64,000 nt of DNA, taken from positions 192,944,001-193,008,000 of the forward strand of contig JBITNC010000001.1 of NCBI GenBank assembly GCA_050084985.1, given 5' to 3'. A program made the translations under genes and the position numbers. A model generated the notes under the pieces. The model was not told where the DNA came from, searched no databases, and saw only the letters and a program-made list of their open reading frames with translations. This stretch comes from Nageia nagi (lineage: Eukaryota > Pinophyta). Below, piece after piece: positions 24,995 through 35,140 of the stretch; the stretch's first letter is position 1, and each line of letters starts with the position of its first letter.

Positions 24995-26700
24995 GCTAAC
25001 TAATGTTCATGAAGTAAAGCAGAGTTGTGTAGTTTGAAGTTTATGTATGTATTTGACTTGTTTCTGCTATTTAAGACACATATAATATGAATTTGAATTG
25101 CACTAAATAGTTTGATGAATTCTTCTTGTAGTAAGGAATATGATAAATCAGTTATAATAGCTCTCCATCTTGCCACATAGTCATTTGTAAATATATCATC
25201 ATATTGTGATATCTTTTTTAAATTCATGATAGATGATCTTTTTCCCATGTTGATAATGAAATGATCCAAGAAGAGATTAGCCAATTGCTCAAAAGAGTAG
25301 ATGTTATATTGGGGCAAGTTATTATACCAATTTAAAGCTTGTCTCATCAATGCCAAAGGAAATTTTTGTAGCATGAGAACATCATCATTGCTTATAATAT
25401 AACATGAGTATTTGAATTCTCTCAAATGTTCCCTAGCATATTTCTTACATTTGAATTTATCCATGCAAGGGACATCAAATTTGTAAGGGAATTGCTTATA
25501 GGAATCATAGGGTTGATTGGTTCATCAATGATTGATTTATAAGATAACTTGTTCTTGCTTTGATTATTGATCCTTGATTCCATATCTTATAACCTCTTTA
25601 GAATATTGTCATGATTTGTTGGAGGTTTTTGGGTTGCCATACTTTACACTTGATATATTGGTTGATATCCTTGTTGTATGCTTTGTCCCAATGGTTGATT
25701 TAATTTTGATTGGGAATAAATTAACTTTTTTATGTAAGGTTGATTAGGTGGATGAGCCATTTGATTGATATATACTTGAATTTGATATGATTTTTTATTC
25801 AAAATATATTGATAATGTTGATATTGAAGCACATTTTGATAAGCTTGATTCATGATATTTAGAGGACATATTTATTGCAAGTTGCTTTGTGTTTGGTTTG
25901 GATCTCCTTGATTTGATTAGTAAGAAATATTTAGTTTTCCAACATGAGCAACTTTTTGAGGTTGAAATTGATCTTGATTTGAGATCCTTAAAGGCTGAAT
26001 ATTGTGATGTAATTTGATTGAGTGTGATCAAGGAATTATATTCTTCCATGAAAGGACTTGGTGCACTATAAGGTCTTTCTTGTTGATTATGATGATATGA
26101 TGTAGATCCAAGGTTATCATTCATAAGTTGTACATTTTATATTACTTGAGGTACACTTGTTGTTTGCAAAGATGTGGTTAGGGGATCTTGTGAAATCATT
26201 TATTACATAGGTTGAGATATGACTTGGGTTATTACAAATATTGGTAATGTAGTGATAAATAATGGTTATGAATCATAATAGGATAGATCAAAGTGAAAAA
26301 TATCATTTTGAAGTTGAGAGGTTGGTGGCATGCTTTGAAATTGAAATTGTTGAAGATGAAATTGTTCAAAAAGCATAGCCAAGTTTTCCTAAACCATTGG
26401 GTCATTCATGAATTGGTTCTTAATATATTGAGGAATATTTTGGAATACCACATGATATTTGACTTCACTATAAAATTGAAAATCAATAGGTCTAGTGGAA
26501 TGATGAGATGGTGTTAAAGAAGAATGGGATTTTGGAGTGATTAGTCTAGATGTAAGGGGTGTATATAATTGTTGTCCTTGATCTTGTTATTATTCTTATT
26601 GATTGTATCTATATGTAGCTACCATATTCACATATGGTTATCTATCAAACCTCATAGGAGATATGAGCTTTGAAATCCAAGGCATAAAAGGAAAAAATAA
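24995..26700 (-). pseudogene. gag: Gag fragment of a minus-strand Ty3/gypsy element (gypsy-A)
   Basis: Minus-strand reading from 25,464 gives MDKFKCKKYAREHLREFKYS, then SFEQLANLFLDHFIINMGKR. This is the same retrotransposon gag core as in the plus-strand element at 8,900-9,230 and clearly from a related family. Upstream (25,640-26,300) is the Gln/Asn/Tyr-rich N-terminal part with broken frames. The fragment stops at about 25,000 in mid-domain; no knuckle, protease or polymerase of this copy follows to the left, so the element is truncated. Its leader and 5' LTR lie to the right. Confidence 0.8.
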
Positions 26701-27921
26701 CATTTTGATAGATAAAGATAAGAGTGCAATATGCCAAACAAAGTAAGAAAATAAACACTAATATTAAAATGTTGTTATGATTTTATTTAATGGATACAGA
26801 GATTAACCACAAATATTCTTAATGATAAGAAAGCAATCCTATATGCTCAAAATCCCACTGGTGACAAAGATATCTATGGTGCTTATCTTTCTCTAGTTAT
26901 TTCTTGTTTGATTGGATTTTACTCTTGATTAATGATAATTGCTTTTATAATCAATTTGCATTTTCTTAATTTTCTTAGAGATGTACTTAGTCAATTATTT
27001 TTGGGTAAAACATGATCTATAAGGGTTTGGATCATTGAAAGAGAGTCTAATCCCACTTTTGTAATGAATTCCAAGTGTGGGTGAGACCATGGGGATGAAT
27101 TCCAAGTATCCCAATAAGAGCGTAGGCTAATGTGACTAAGATGCAATGTTGGAAAAGAAAATGATAGTGAACTTAAATGGATGAAATACTAAATCCTTAA
27201 ATGATGTAAGTAAATCCCATCCAAGATATGATGATTTTTTATTAGTGCAAGAATAATAAACATATAAATGCACACAACAAACAACTTTAAGCTAGAAAAT
27301 ACAAGGATAAGTAATATTGACTCGTGTATGAGGGTTTTTATCAAACTAAATGTATTTTTACAAGATATTATCCTAACCATTCAACATAAGATTGGTTAGT
27401 AGTATCAACTAATTGAATGATCAAATAGTTGTCCAACCAATCATAATGATACCCAAAGAAGTTCAAAACATGTTAAGAAAATGCTAAAAATGATGGGTTT
27501 TATGATGATAATCAAAATGTGTATAGGAAAACATGATAGAATACTTATGTAAACTAGTACAAAATTTTATCTAATGGTAAAAATTTTAAAAAAATATGCT
27601 AAAACTATGAAAAATAAGGTGATAGATAAGATTTTCCCTTAGAAGATCGATTGGTTGATCAATACTGACTGGTATGATAGAGGTTGATTTACATAATTAA
27701 TTGATTTGATGGATGTTGGTTGGAGATTCATAATGATTTGAGTGTCCAAACTTTTGGGTATGATTCTAAATAGGATAATCATAAGACCTTATGAGATATG
27801 ATAAAAATGCACCTAATAATTATAGAAATAACCAAGAGAAAACTTAAAATAAGAGACATTAAAAACTAAGATAAATTTTAGAAAAAATCCTTCAAAATAT
27901 TTTATTACTTAAGGACCAAGG
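26701..27921 (-). other. Leader of gypsy-A
   Basis: Non-coding, about 1.2 kb between gag and the primer site. It contains several words of the GATTGATC/TTGGTTGA kind also seen in the LTR. No gene is visible. Confidence 0.55.
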
Positions 27922-27940
27922 GTTTCCACTATGATCGCCA
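27922..27940 (-). promoter_or_regulatory. Primer binding site of gypsy-A
   Basis: The minus strand reads TGGCGATCATAGTGGAAAC. Tat-type elements commonly use a site of the form TGGCGACxxxxxTGGGGA, so this looks like a decayed version with C-to-T and G-to-A changes. It lies three bases from the LTR. Confidence 0.55.
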
Positions 27941-27943
27941 TTT

Positions 27944-28858
27944 TGTGCACCTCCAAACATGTTACCTTGCTACAATATATTAGAATAAGACCTTAGAGAT
28001 ACATTACATGTTATAATGGTAGAATTTAATTTATATTTGCTTGCATATCTTGTAATAACCCTACAAAATAGATAATGCTAATGGGTAACTTGCACACCTA
28101 AGTCCTTAGTACCTTGGAGGCAAGTTAAAGGGTGTAAACTATAGCTTAAAAGCTTGGTAAACCCCCTAATCTATAGTCAAATGGATAATAGAAGCATAAA
28201 TCATGCCTAAATGTAATATGATATGTTCATGTTATCTTAAATGGTAGATTATGCTAATAAATGATATGATATACAATGACAATATTATGACAAATATTTT
28301 TAAAAATGATAAACTAGTCTAGACTCTATCATGGAACTAGCCTAATATGATGCTACATGCATACAATAACATAAGAATGCTAAAATATGCTATACAAAAG
28401 AATATGGTTGCTCCAAATAGCTTCAAATTCTCTAATATACCTATAAAATCTTTGAAAAAAATACATGGTAGCAAATAGTAATTATATGACAATGATATAC
28501 CTCCAAAACCTTCCAAGATGGTGATAGAAAAGTGCTCCTATGTTCAACAACTTGGATACTATTCAGAATGTTAATGGCTCAAAAGGGAAGGCTTGGAATT
28601 TAAAATTTCAAAGGAGAGGGAAAAGACCTAAAAAGTAATTTTTATACCTTTCTATTTCTGATTGACCAATTGATTTAGGTTTTCAACTATAAATGATAGA
28701 CTAATTGTTTTTTTTAATCGATCATTCTACTAGTTGATTAGTAAGTCAATTGGGATTTGCTATGATTTTGATTATTTTGTTTGATTTTAGTCAATATTCA
28801 TGTTATTTTGTTCAAGTTGACATGTGTTCGCAAGACATGTATTTTTATGGTGTCTACA
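27944..28858 (-). repeat. 5' LTR of gypsy-A
   Basis: About 915 bases. On the minus strand it begins TGTAGACACCATAAAAATAC. It is homologous along its length to the LTR at 45,979-47,359, for example the matching words around CCTAAGTCCTTAG (28,098) and CCCCAAGTCCTTTGG (46,248). The left edge is set by the primer site. Divergence from its partner is high, so these are old. Confidence 0.6.
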
Positions 28859-29306
28859 TTTAGTGTTAATCTCCTAATTGATCAAAAATCAATTATCTAA
28901 TCACAATGGCACCTAAATAATTTTACAAATTAATGCTAAAAAAATATAATAATGTGATATATATATATAACACCAAACAATATAGAAAACCCTAATAGAG
29001 GATTGATTTTACCCAAGTACTGAATCTAATATAATAAAAAAATGATGATAAATTTATTTAAAATGTTAAGACAACACTAATTGGTCCTTTAAGAACTAAT
29101 CAACTAACCAACTAGACATAATCGGTTTGATGCAAGTCGATCAAAAATTGATGAAAAAATAGGTTCATAAGTTTTTAAATATGATTTTGAACACAACAAA
29201 GATGGTACCCTAAAACATACAATAGGAAACAATCTTTGATTGCAACAAGAACAACATAGAGATATGTCAAAAAAGAAAACACCAAAGATCAATATAGGGT
29301 TAGACA
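28859..29306 (-). other. Leader remnant of a second minus-strand gypsy element (gypsy-B)
   Basis: Once copia-1 and one AGACA duplication are removed, this stretch joins directly to 45,913 and the LTR at 45,979. It therefore reads as the leader of that element, cut on its left by gypsy-A. It is non-coding. Confidence 0.45.
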
Positions 29307-29750
29307 TAAAGAAATTAAACATTTTTGAATTAACTTTCAACATCAACAAAATAGCATAATGACACAAGCCAATCTCACAATGAACACAAGATATAAAATG
29401 GTTCCTTCCTCCTTAAGAGTACATCCACTAACTAAGATCTTATTCTAAATGACCTCTCTTACAAAATCTTTTCTCTCTCACACACACTCTAAACCTATAG
29501 CAAAGCTTGCATTACAATTGTATGTCTTGAGAAGGGGAGGGTTCTTCTCTTTTTATAAGAAGAAACCCATTCTATAATTAATCCCTTTTCTATTTTTAAT
29601 CTTTTCCCTATTTTTAATCTCATACTTATTTTTAATCCTTCCCCTATTTTTATTCCCTTAATACTTTAAGGCATCTAATAATATGTTAAGTATTAAATTA
29701 ATTTGCATTAAGGAGAAATATTACACAATATTATATTACAAATTCTAACA
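29307..29750 (-). repeat. 3' LTR of copia-1
   Basis: 444 bases, homologous to 45,480-45,912. On the minus strand it starts TGTTAGAATTTGTAATATAA and ends in TTCTTTA (the expected CA is mutated). The left edge is confirmed by the AGACA duplication. The minus strand TATA box is at the plus CTTTTTATAAG near 29,551. It is preceded on the minus strand by the purine tract TAAGAGGGAG (29,751-29,760). Confidence 0.88.
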
Positions 29751-30776
29751 CTCCCTCTTAATATAATATTGTGATAAAGCATAGAGATAAGAAGAAAGAT
29801 AGAGTTCTTCTACAAAAAGATACAAGTGGAGATGAGAACTTTTATATCATTGAGAAATAAGAAAGATCTTAGTTTGAGACTCATTACAATACCATTTGAC
29901 AAAATAGTTTATAATACAATCACTAACCATAATTGGTTTCACTGTAAGTGTAGTTGATCAACATTGAGTTGACATGTGAGCCTCCATGAGCCTACCCACT
30001 TGATGTAAGTAACTTGCATTATCAAGATGAAACTTGCAAGCTATAAGAAGCTTATAAAAAAGATCATTTAGATGCATCATATAGCATTTATATCAATTAT
30101 AAGATAAATGAACAAAGTAATACCATCCATAAACTAATCAATGATGCACTATAAGTCATCACAAAGATGCCAAGCCAATACTTATAGTCATTTGCTATAT
30201 ATTAGAATATATGTGTTGATCAACAACAAAAAATTATATGTGCATATATAAGTTACTCACATATATATAATCAAATAGTGCTAACAAACACATACTAATT
30301 CCTCACATAGTGATAACAAAAATAAAATGTACCATGAGTTCCTCACATAGAGTGAACTAACCATGAAGGTGTACATTTAGATCAATACTATACATCAAAA
30401 ATAGCCTCCTAAGGATTAACTTATTATCACATACATGAATTCAATAAAAGAATTTAGATTTCACTTCCCCTTGAGAATAGCTTCACTACCATAAGAAACT
30501 TTTGATGTGCACACAATAAAGTTTCGAAAGCAGCTAGTGAATAAATCAGGAGAGACAAAGTCAGATGAACAAAGTTGTAGTTATTGCATTAAGAACTTTC
30601 TCCTTGATATAACATGCTTGGATTTATGGTACATTATAAGTCATCACCAAGATTCCCAGCCCATACTTATAGTTACCAAATAAAGGAACGTATAAACAAA
30701 CTATACAAACAAACAAAAATTCAAAAATTTTATTAAGAAGGAAGAAGATACAATGATTTCAACAAGAATTTAACAT
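29751..30776 (-). other. 3' non-coding module of copia-1, partly duplicated
   Basis: Between RNase H and the 3' LTR lies a conserved non-coding stretch shared with copia-2 (39,690-40,150) and copia-3 (58,250-58,690), including an ACTATAAGTCATCA word. It also holds three decayed copies of the hairpin repeat (30,240-30,370; TTCCTCACATA words). Between 30,440 and 30,776 a second copy of the end of pol and of the ACATTATAAGTCATCA stretch shows that part of this region was duplicated. Confidence 0.7.
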
Positions 30777-31766
30777 TTACTTTCTTTTTGAGGGAAACTT
30801 CACCAACCCAATAGACTCTTTAAGCTTATAGAAATAAGCTTTATGAAAGGGCTTGGTAATCAAATCAACAGAGTTTAGGATTGATGGACAATAGTACAAG
30901 TGTAAAAGACCATCTAGAACTTTTCTCTAATGAAGTGGGCTTAGATTTCTACATGCTTTATTCTTTAATGGAAAATAAGATTCTTTTCCAAAGCAATAGT
31001 TGACTGATTATCTACAAAACTTTGAGATGGATGAACTTGCTCATACCCTAGTTCTTTCAGAAGAGACCTCAACCAAGTGGCTTCTTGGGATACAACTAAC
31101 ATTGCATAATATTCAACCTCAGTGGGGGAGAGAATAGTAGTAGGTTACTTCTTGGATGCCTAAGATATAGCACCTAAACTAACGCTAAACAAACAAGGGC
31201 AACTTGTCATACTTGAGAGCAAGATCCTTAGTTCCTGCAACATACCTCAAACTTTTCTTAACATCATTGAAGTGCTCAACATATGGCTTTTGCATAAAAT
31301 GAGCCATAAAATTCATGTAAAAGGTAATATTTGGTCTATACATAGTCAAATAAAGAAGACTACCAATTAGTTATCTATAAGTTATAGCATCTACCAACTA
31401 AGAGTTAGAACTTAGAGACAAAATGATTCTAGGAGAGATTGGGATTGTTGCATGCTTGCACTCCTCCATTCCAAACTTTTGCAAGATATCTGAGATATAC
31501 TTGGATTGATTAAGATAATTACAATCTTTGTATTGGTATACTTGCATACCAAGGTAGTAGTGCAATAAATCAAGATTAGTCATTTCAAAAGTTGCCTTAA
31601 GTTTGGATATGCAGTTTTATATGAGGACTATATTATTCCATGTAATCAACATATCATACACATAAAAAAGAATCAATATCAAATCTTATCCTTGGTTGAG
31701 CACATAAAGATCTATGTTAGAGAAGCATTTAGAAAATCCAATTTCATCAAAGTATCTTGAAATCTT
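30777..31766 (-). pseudogene. pol: copia-1 pol, C-terminal part (end of RT, RNase H)
   Basis: Minus-strand reading. The RT catalytic box is YVYD (31,653-31,664), where the second partner of the usual YVDD Asp pair is intact but the first is replaced by Tyr, so the polymerase is inactive. It continues TNLDLLHYYLGMQVYQYKDC, then a TAA at 31,371-31,373 shared with the other copies, then the RNase H region, badly broken, ending at 30,777 after GLVKFPSK. The reading continues without loss of sequence at 40,648 once copia-2 and one ATCTT are removed. Confidence 0.85.
31762..31766. repeat. Target-site duplication of copia-2, left copy (ATCTT)
   Basis: ATCTT at 31,762-31,766 matches ATCTT at 40,648-40,652, directly abutting both outer LTR ends of copia-2. 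Confidence 0.95.
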
Positions 31767-32024
31767 TGTTAGAATTTGTAATGAAATATTGTGAATATCT
31801 AAACTCCTTGTAAATTCAATTAATCACTTAAAGGATATGTAGATACCTTAAGGGATTAATTGAATTCTTTATTATGTAGACTTTGACCTTACCATGTGGT
31901 TAGTTGGTAGGTTAAAGTTAGGTGATACATTTATTGTAACCCTAACCTTACCCTTGGGTTAAAGGGAGGTTAGGGAGGTGCTCTCATGCTATAAATAGAG
32001 GGCCTCTCCTCTTGTAACATAACT
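31767..32024 (+). repeat. Truncated 5' LTR of copia-2
   Basis: The first 258 bases of the 488-base LTR, beginning TGTTAGAATTTGTAATGAAA. The promoter TATA box CTATAAATAGAGG is near 31,990. It ends abruptly where a foreign LTR begins. Confidence 0.95.
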
Positions 32025-32344
32025 GTTATGAACAAAGTTCCCAAAATAGCATAAAATCACCAAAGAGAGAACTCAACGCATTGAATAAGAGATAAAATCT
32101 GTAATAAGCCACTTCGAGGGGGCAACCTCCTTTGTAATAAGCCACTTCGAGGGGGCAACCTCCTTTACATCACATCAATTACACAACAATCGACATCTTC
32201 AAATGATAATACCTCCTTAGTATATATAGGAGTCCAAGGGGTGCCACTACAATGAAAGGACACTAGCCGACATAACAATAATAATGTAAGGAAATAATAA
32301 TAACCATAGCCGACCTAACAATAATAATGTATAGGGACCTAACA
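32024..32344 (-). repeat. 3' LTR of a minus-strand chromovirus derivative
   Basis: 321 bases with TG...CA ends: plus strand TGTTATGAAC to CCTAACA. The minus strand begins TGTTAGGTCCC. It is preceded on the minus strand by the purine tract GAAGGAGAGGGGC (32,345-32,357), so it is a 3' LTR. It contains a perfect 33-base tandem duplication (32,101-32,133 and 32,134-32,166; word GTAATAAGCCACTTCGAGGG). Confidence 0.75.
32101..32166. repeat. Perfect 33-base tandem duplication in the chromovirus LTR
   Basis: Two identical copies starting GTAATAAGCCACTTCGAGGG, at 32,101 and 32,134. Identity suggests a recent slip. Confidence 0.95.
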
Positions 32345-32600
32345 TGCCCCTCTCCTTCAAAAAATGTTGTCCTCAACATTTTAGTAGTTCTGGATGCTTC
32401 TGTAGAAATTTCTCATCTTCCCATGTGGAATATTCATCCATTGCCATATTTTTACTTTCAACCTTCCTTGCTATCCTAAAAGCCATCTCTAAGGATGTTG
32501 GTTCAAATAGATGCACCTCATGTTGAATTTTATCCTTTAAGGTTCCCATAAAGAGATCCAACAATCTATCATCTGGTATATCCTTCACTCTAAGACTCAA
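32345..32600 (-). pseudogene. Chromovirus deletion derivative: gag piece fused to a chromodomain-like tail
   Basis: The minus-strand frame from 32,600 begins with gag-like text, DIPDDRLLDLFMGTLKDKIQ and then HEVHLFEPTSLEMAFRIAR. This fits the part of Ty3/gypsy gag where 'F-x-G-L-K-x-x-I-x-x-E-V' occurs. Without a break it then reads STWEDEKFLQKHPELLKC, stop, GQHFLKER, which resembles the T-W-E-D and P-E-L end of the chromodomain at the C-terminus of chromovirus integrase. The purine tract follows at once. Protease, RT, RNase H and most of integrase are therefore missing: an internal deletion joined gag to the pol tail. The chromodomain call rests on a short match. Confidence 0.55.
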
Positions 32601-33114
32601 CTTTTATAGCCTTTCTCGCATCACTCCTCAGCCAACTGAGTCAATCGTGGATAAATGGATTATGTGGTCAGAGACCTTTCTGCTACCTGACTGGGTTGCG
32701 CTATAGCATCGAAGGACTATAAGAGGGGTGGGATTCAAACTCGTAATAGCACTCATGCCGAGTCTATGGATCGCTCCTGCTTTCCTCCTTGTTCACATAG
32801 TCATCTTGTAAACTAGTTTTCTTGAATTATAGATGTACATAGTAAGATCTGTAGCGTATGCCTATCCATGGGCACCTAAAGTAGGAATCTGCATATGTTG
32901 CATGTAGTAAAATATATCTCCACCTCAACAATTGTAAAGCCACAAAAGTCTTTACGCAAGGCCTTATTCAGAACAGCCATCTGTTTCATCCCAAAATCCT
33001 TACTTCATTTCATGAACCTTAACTTGAAAGAAATCCTCCTTCGCTCTTTGTAATTAAAATCATATATTAATAGAGATAAGAAATAGATGGCCATACGACC
33101 ACCTCCACCTCCAC
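32601..33114. other. Unassigned insert in the copia-2 leader, with SINE-like words
   Basis: Slightly more GC-rich than its surroundings. It has tRNA-like words on the minus strand (GACTCAGTTGGCTGAGGAG near 32,642; GAGTTTGAATCCCACC near 32,742), but their order and spacing do not make a normal A-box/B-box promoter. It may be part of the chromovirus derivative or a degraded SINE. Confidence 0.35.
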
Positions 33115-33395
33115 ATCCTTCACTCTTTTGCCCTGGTAGACATGTATGCAAAATGTGGAAGTGTAGGGAAGGCACGTGAATTGTTTGAAAAGATGCATGA
33201 TGCAGATAGAATTTCATGAACTGCAATGATCACAGGATATGCACAAAAGTGTTACCTTGAAAGGGCCTATGAAATTTTTTGACAAAATGCCTCATCAAGA
33301 TGCAGTCTCGTTCAATGCAATGATATCAAGATATGCACAAAATGGATTTTTTGAGAAGGACCTAGAGACTTTAAGCAGAAATCTGTAACCTTTAT
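33115..33395 (+). pseudogene. PPR gene fragment
   Basis: The plus strand reads HSFALVDMYAKCGSVGKARE, LFEKMHDADRIS, stop (where Trp is expected), TAMITGYAQKCYLERAYEIF. After a one-base frame change it reads FDKMPHQDAVSFNAMISRYA and QNGFFEK. These are the L/S-type repeats of plant organellar PPR proteins, which bind RNA in mitochondria and plastids. About two and a half repeats of 31-36 residues are visible. There is no start, no targeting peptide and no C-terminal E/DYW domain. It is a stray fragment carried inside the copia-2 leader or within something inserted there. Confidence 0.85.
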
Positions 33396-35140
33396 TAGCA
33401 TCTTTACTACACCTGCTCCCTCCTTCCTCCACTCACGTTGCTTCACCTCCCTTCTACTTCTGTGGCCTCCTCCTGCTACCCCACATGGCTTAACACTCCT
33501 ACGCAAGGCCACCTTTCCATTTTTTTTCAAACATAGTTGTTGAGCATTTAATTTTTTTTTAACAACTAAGGAGGGGATTTGGCTTTTTATGTCCTTATTT
33601 AATTATTCTCAAGAAGCAACGTATACTCCTTCTTGGTAAGGGAAGGGTAGCCATCACTATTTTACCTATGTGCATTTATTTTTTTTTGACTTGGAGTGCT
33701 TGAGGTAAAAGAAGTATTAACTAAGCATAGGTCTCCTTTCCTTTACATTATTACTTGCAAGCTCTCTAGAAGCAAACGTATACTTTTTGGTAGGCATTTA
33801 ATATTTTTTGCTTGCTTACAAGTCATTTGTTTCTATTAAATGCACTTAGAAGTACTTATACTCCAACTTTAAGCATTGACTATAATACTTTAAAGTAAGT
33901 ATTTTTAGAAAAATGTGGCAAATAAAGTTAATTCTTTAAGAGTATATTTTTTTATTTGCCTTAAATACTTTTAAGTTTGGCAATTTACTTAGGTAAAATT
34001 AACACTTTAAGGGATTTTTTTACCTAAGTAAGGGAAACCTATGCTATTTTTTAAGTAAACAAGGGAAATTTTTTACTTAAAATATAAATGCATACTTAAA
34101 AGACAATTTTTAGCATACAATTTTTAGGGATAAAACTTTGAGTCAAAAGGGGGGAATTTGTATAGTTTTTTACTTAAAACTTTATCTAGATCTTGCATGC
34201 TAAATTTGTAATGCATGCCTCTTAATATTGTGTAGGATAAAGCATGCTTAGTACTTAAAATTTTAAGTTAAATAATGCATTTTATAAGATAAATGATGCA
34301 TGTTTATTACTTAATTTTTAAGTTATGGAATAATGCATGTTATGGATTAATGCTAAGTAGGACTTAGCCTTTTTTTAAATTTATTAAAGTGTTGAATGAA
34401 TTTATGAAATTAAGCAAAGTATGCAAAATGTAAAAATGTCCTTTAGGGGTTAGTACAAAACCCATTGGACTCTTAAGGTTTCAAGTTCTTGTGGATGATG
34501 TATTTTTAATACTTTATTTTATATTTTTGCATAATTGCTTTATACTTGCAAAATGCAAAATATTGAAAGTAACCCCTAAAATGAACACATCCGCACATAC
34601 TTTTCCACAACATGACTTGTTTGGGGAGCCACAAGGTGAGGACAGGGTAGACTGGAGCCTTTTTAGTTTGAAGAACCAAGTGGTGGTAAATCCATCTTAA
34701 TTGCCCCTAAGACCTCTGTTGGATTGGACATAACTCTATTAGGTGGACAGGCATGTGTGTAGTGATACCATATGTCCGCACGTCCATTCAAGGATTATCC
34801 TGATAACCTAGGAGGAAAATTGAAAACCTTAAAAAGATAATTAAAATGGTCGATCCAAGATACATCGAATCCTTGGAAAATAGTTGGTACTTCTCCTTGA
34901 GAGTATATTACTAACCAAGGTGAACTGGTTGAGGACTGGTAGTACTTGGGCTCCACTCTGCGGGCATCCAGGTGAAGGCCTAATTCTATACAAGAAAACA
35001 ACCTCAACTTTATCCTTCTACGAATCTTGGTTTATAAGTTTGCACATGTGTGACATGTTTAGTTATCACTGTTTGATTTGTATAGATGGTAAATTGTAGA
35101 AATTTATTCATTCTTCTTGCTTATTTACTTTTGTGTAGCA
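33396..35140 (+). other. copia-2 leader with CT-rich tract and TGCATG words
   Basis: 33,400-33,530 is CT-rich and comparatively GC-rich. After it comes AT-rich leader. From about 34,440 to 35,140 the leader is homologous to the reverse complement of 43,445-44,290 in copia-1, including CACATATGTCCGC-like words, so it is genuine element sequence. Short upstream ATGs exist but the frames are not conserved. Confidence 0.7.

Noticed and set aside
32600-32790. Possible SINE or tRNA gene on the minus strand
   Set aside because: A-box-like and B-box-like words are in the wrong order and spacing for a tRNA promoter, and no cloverleaf can be drawn.
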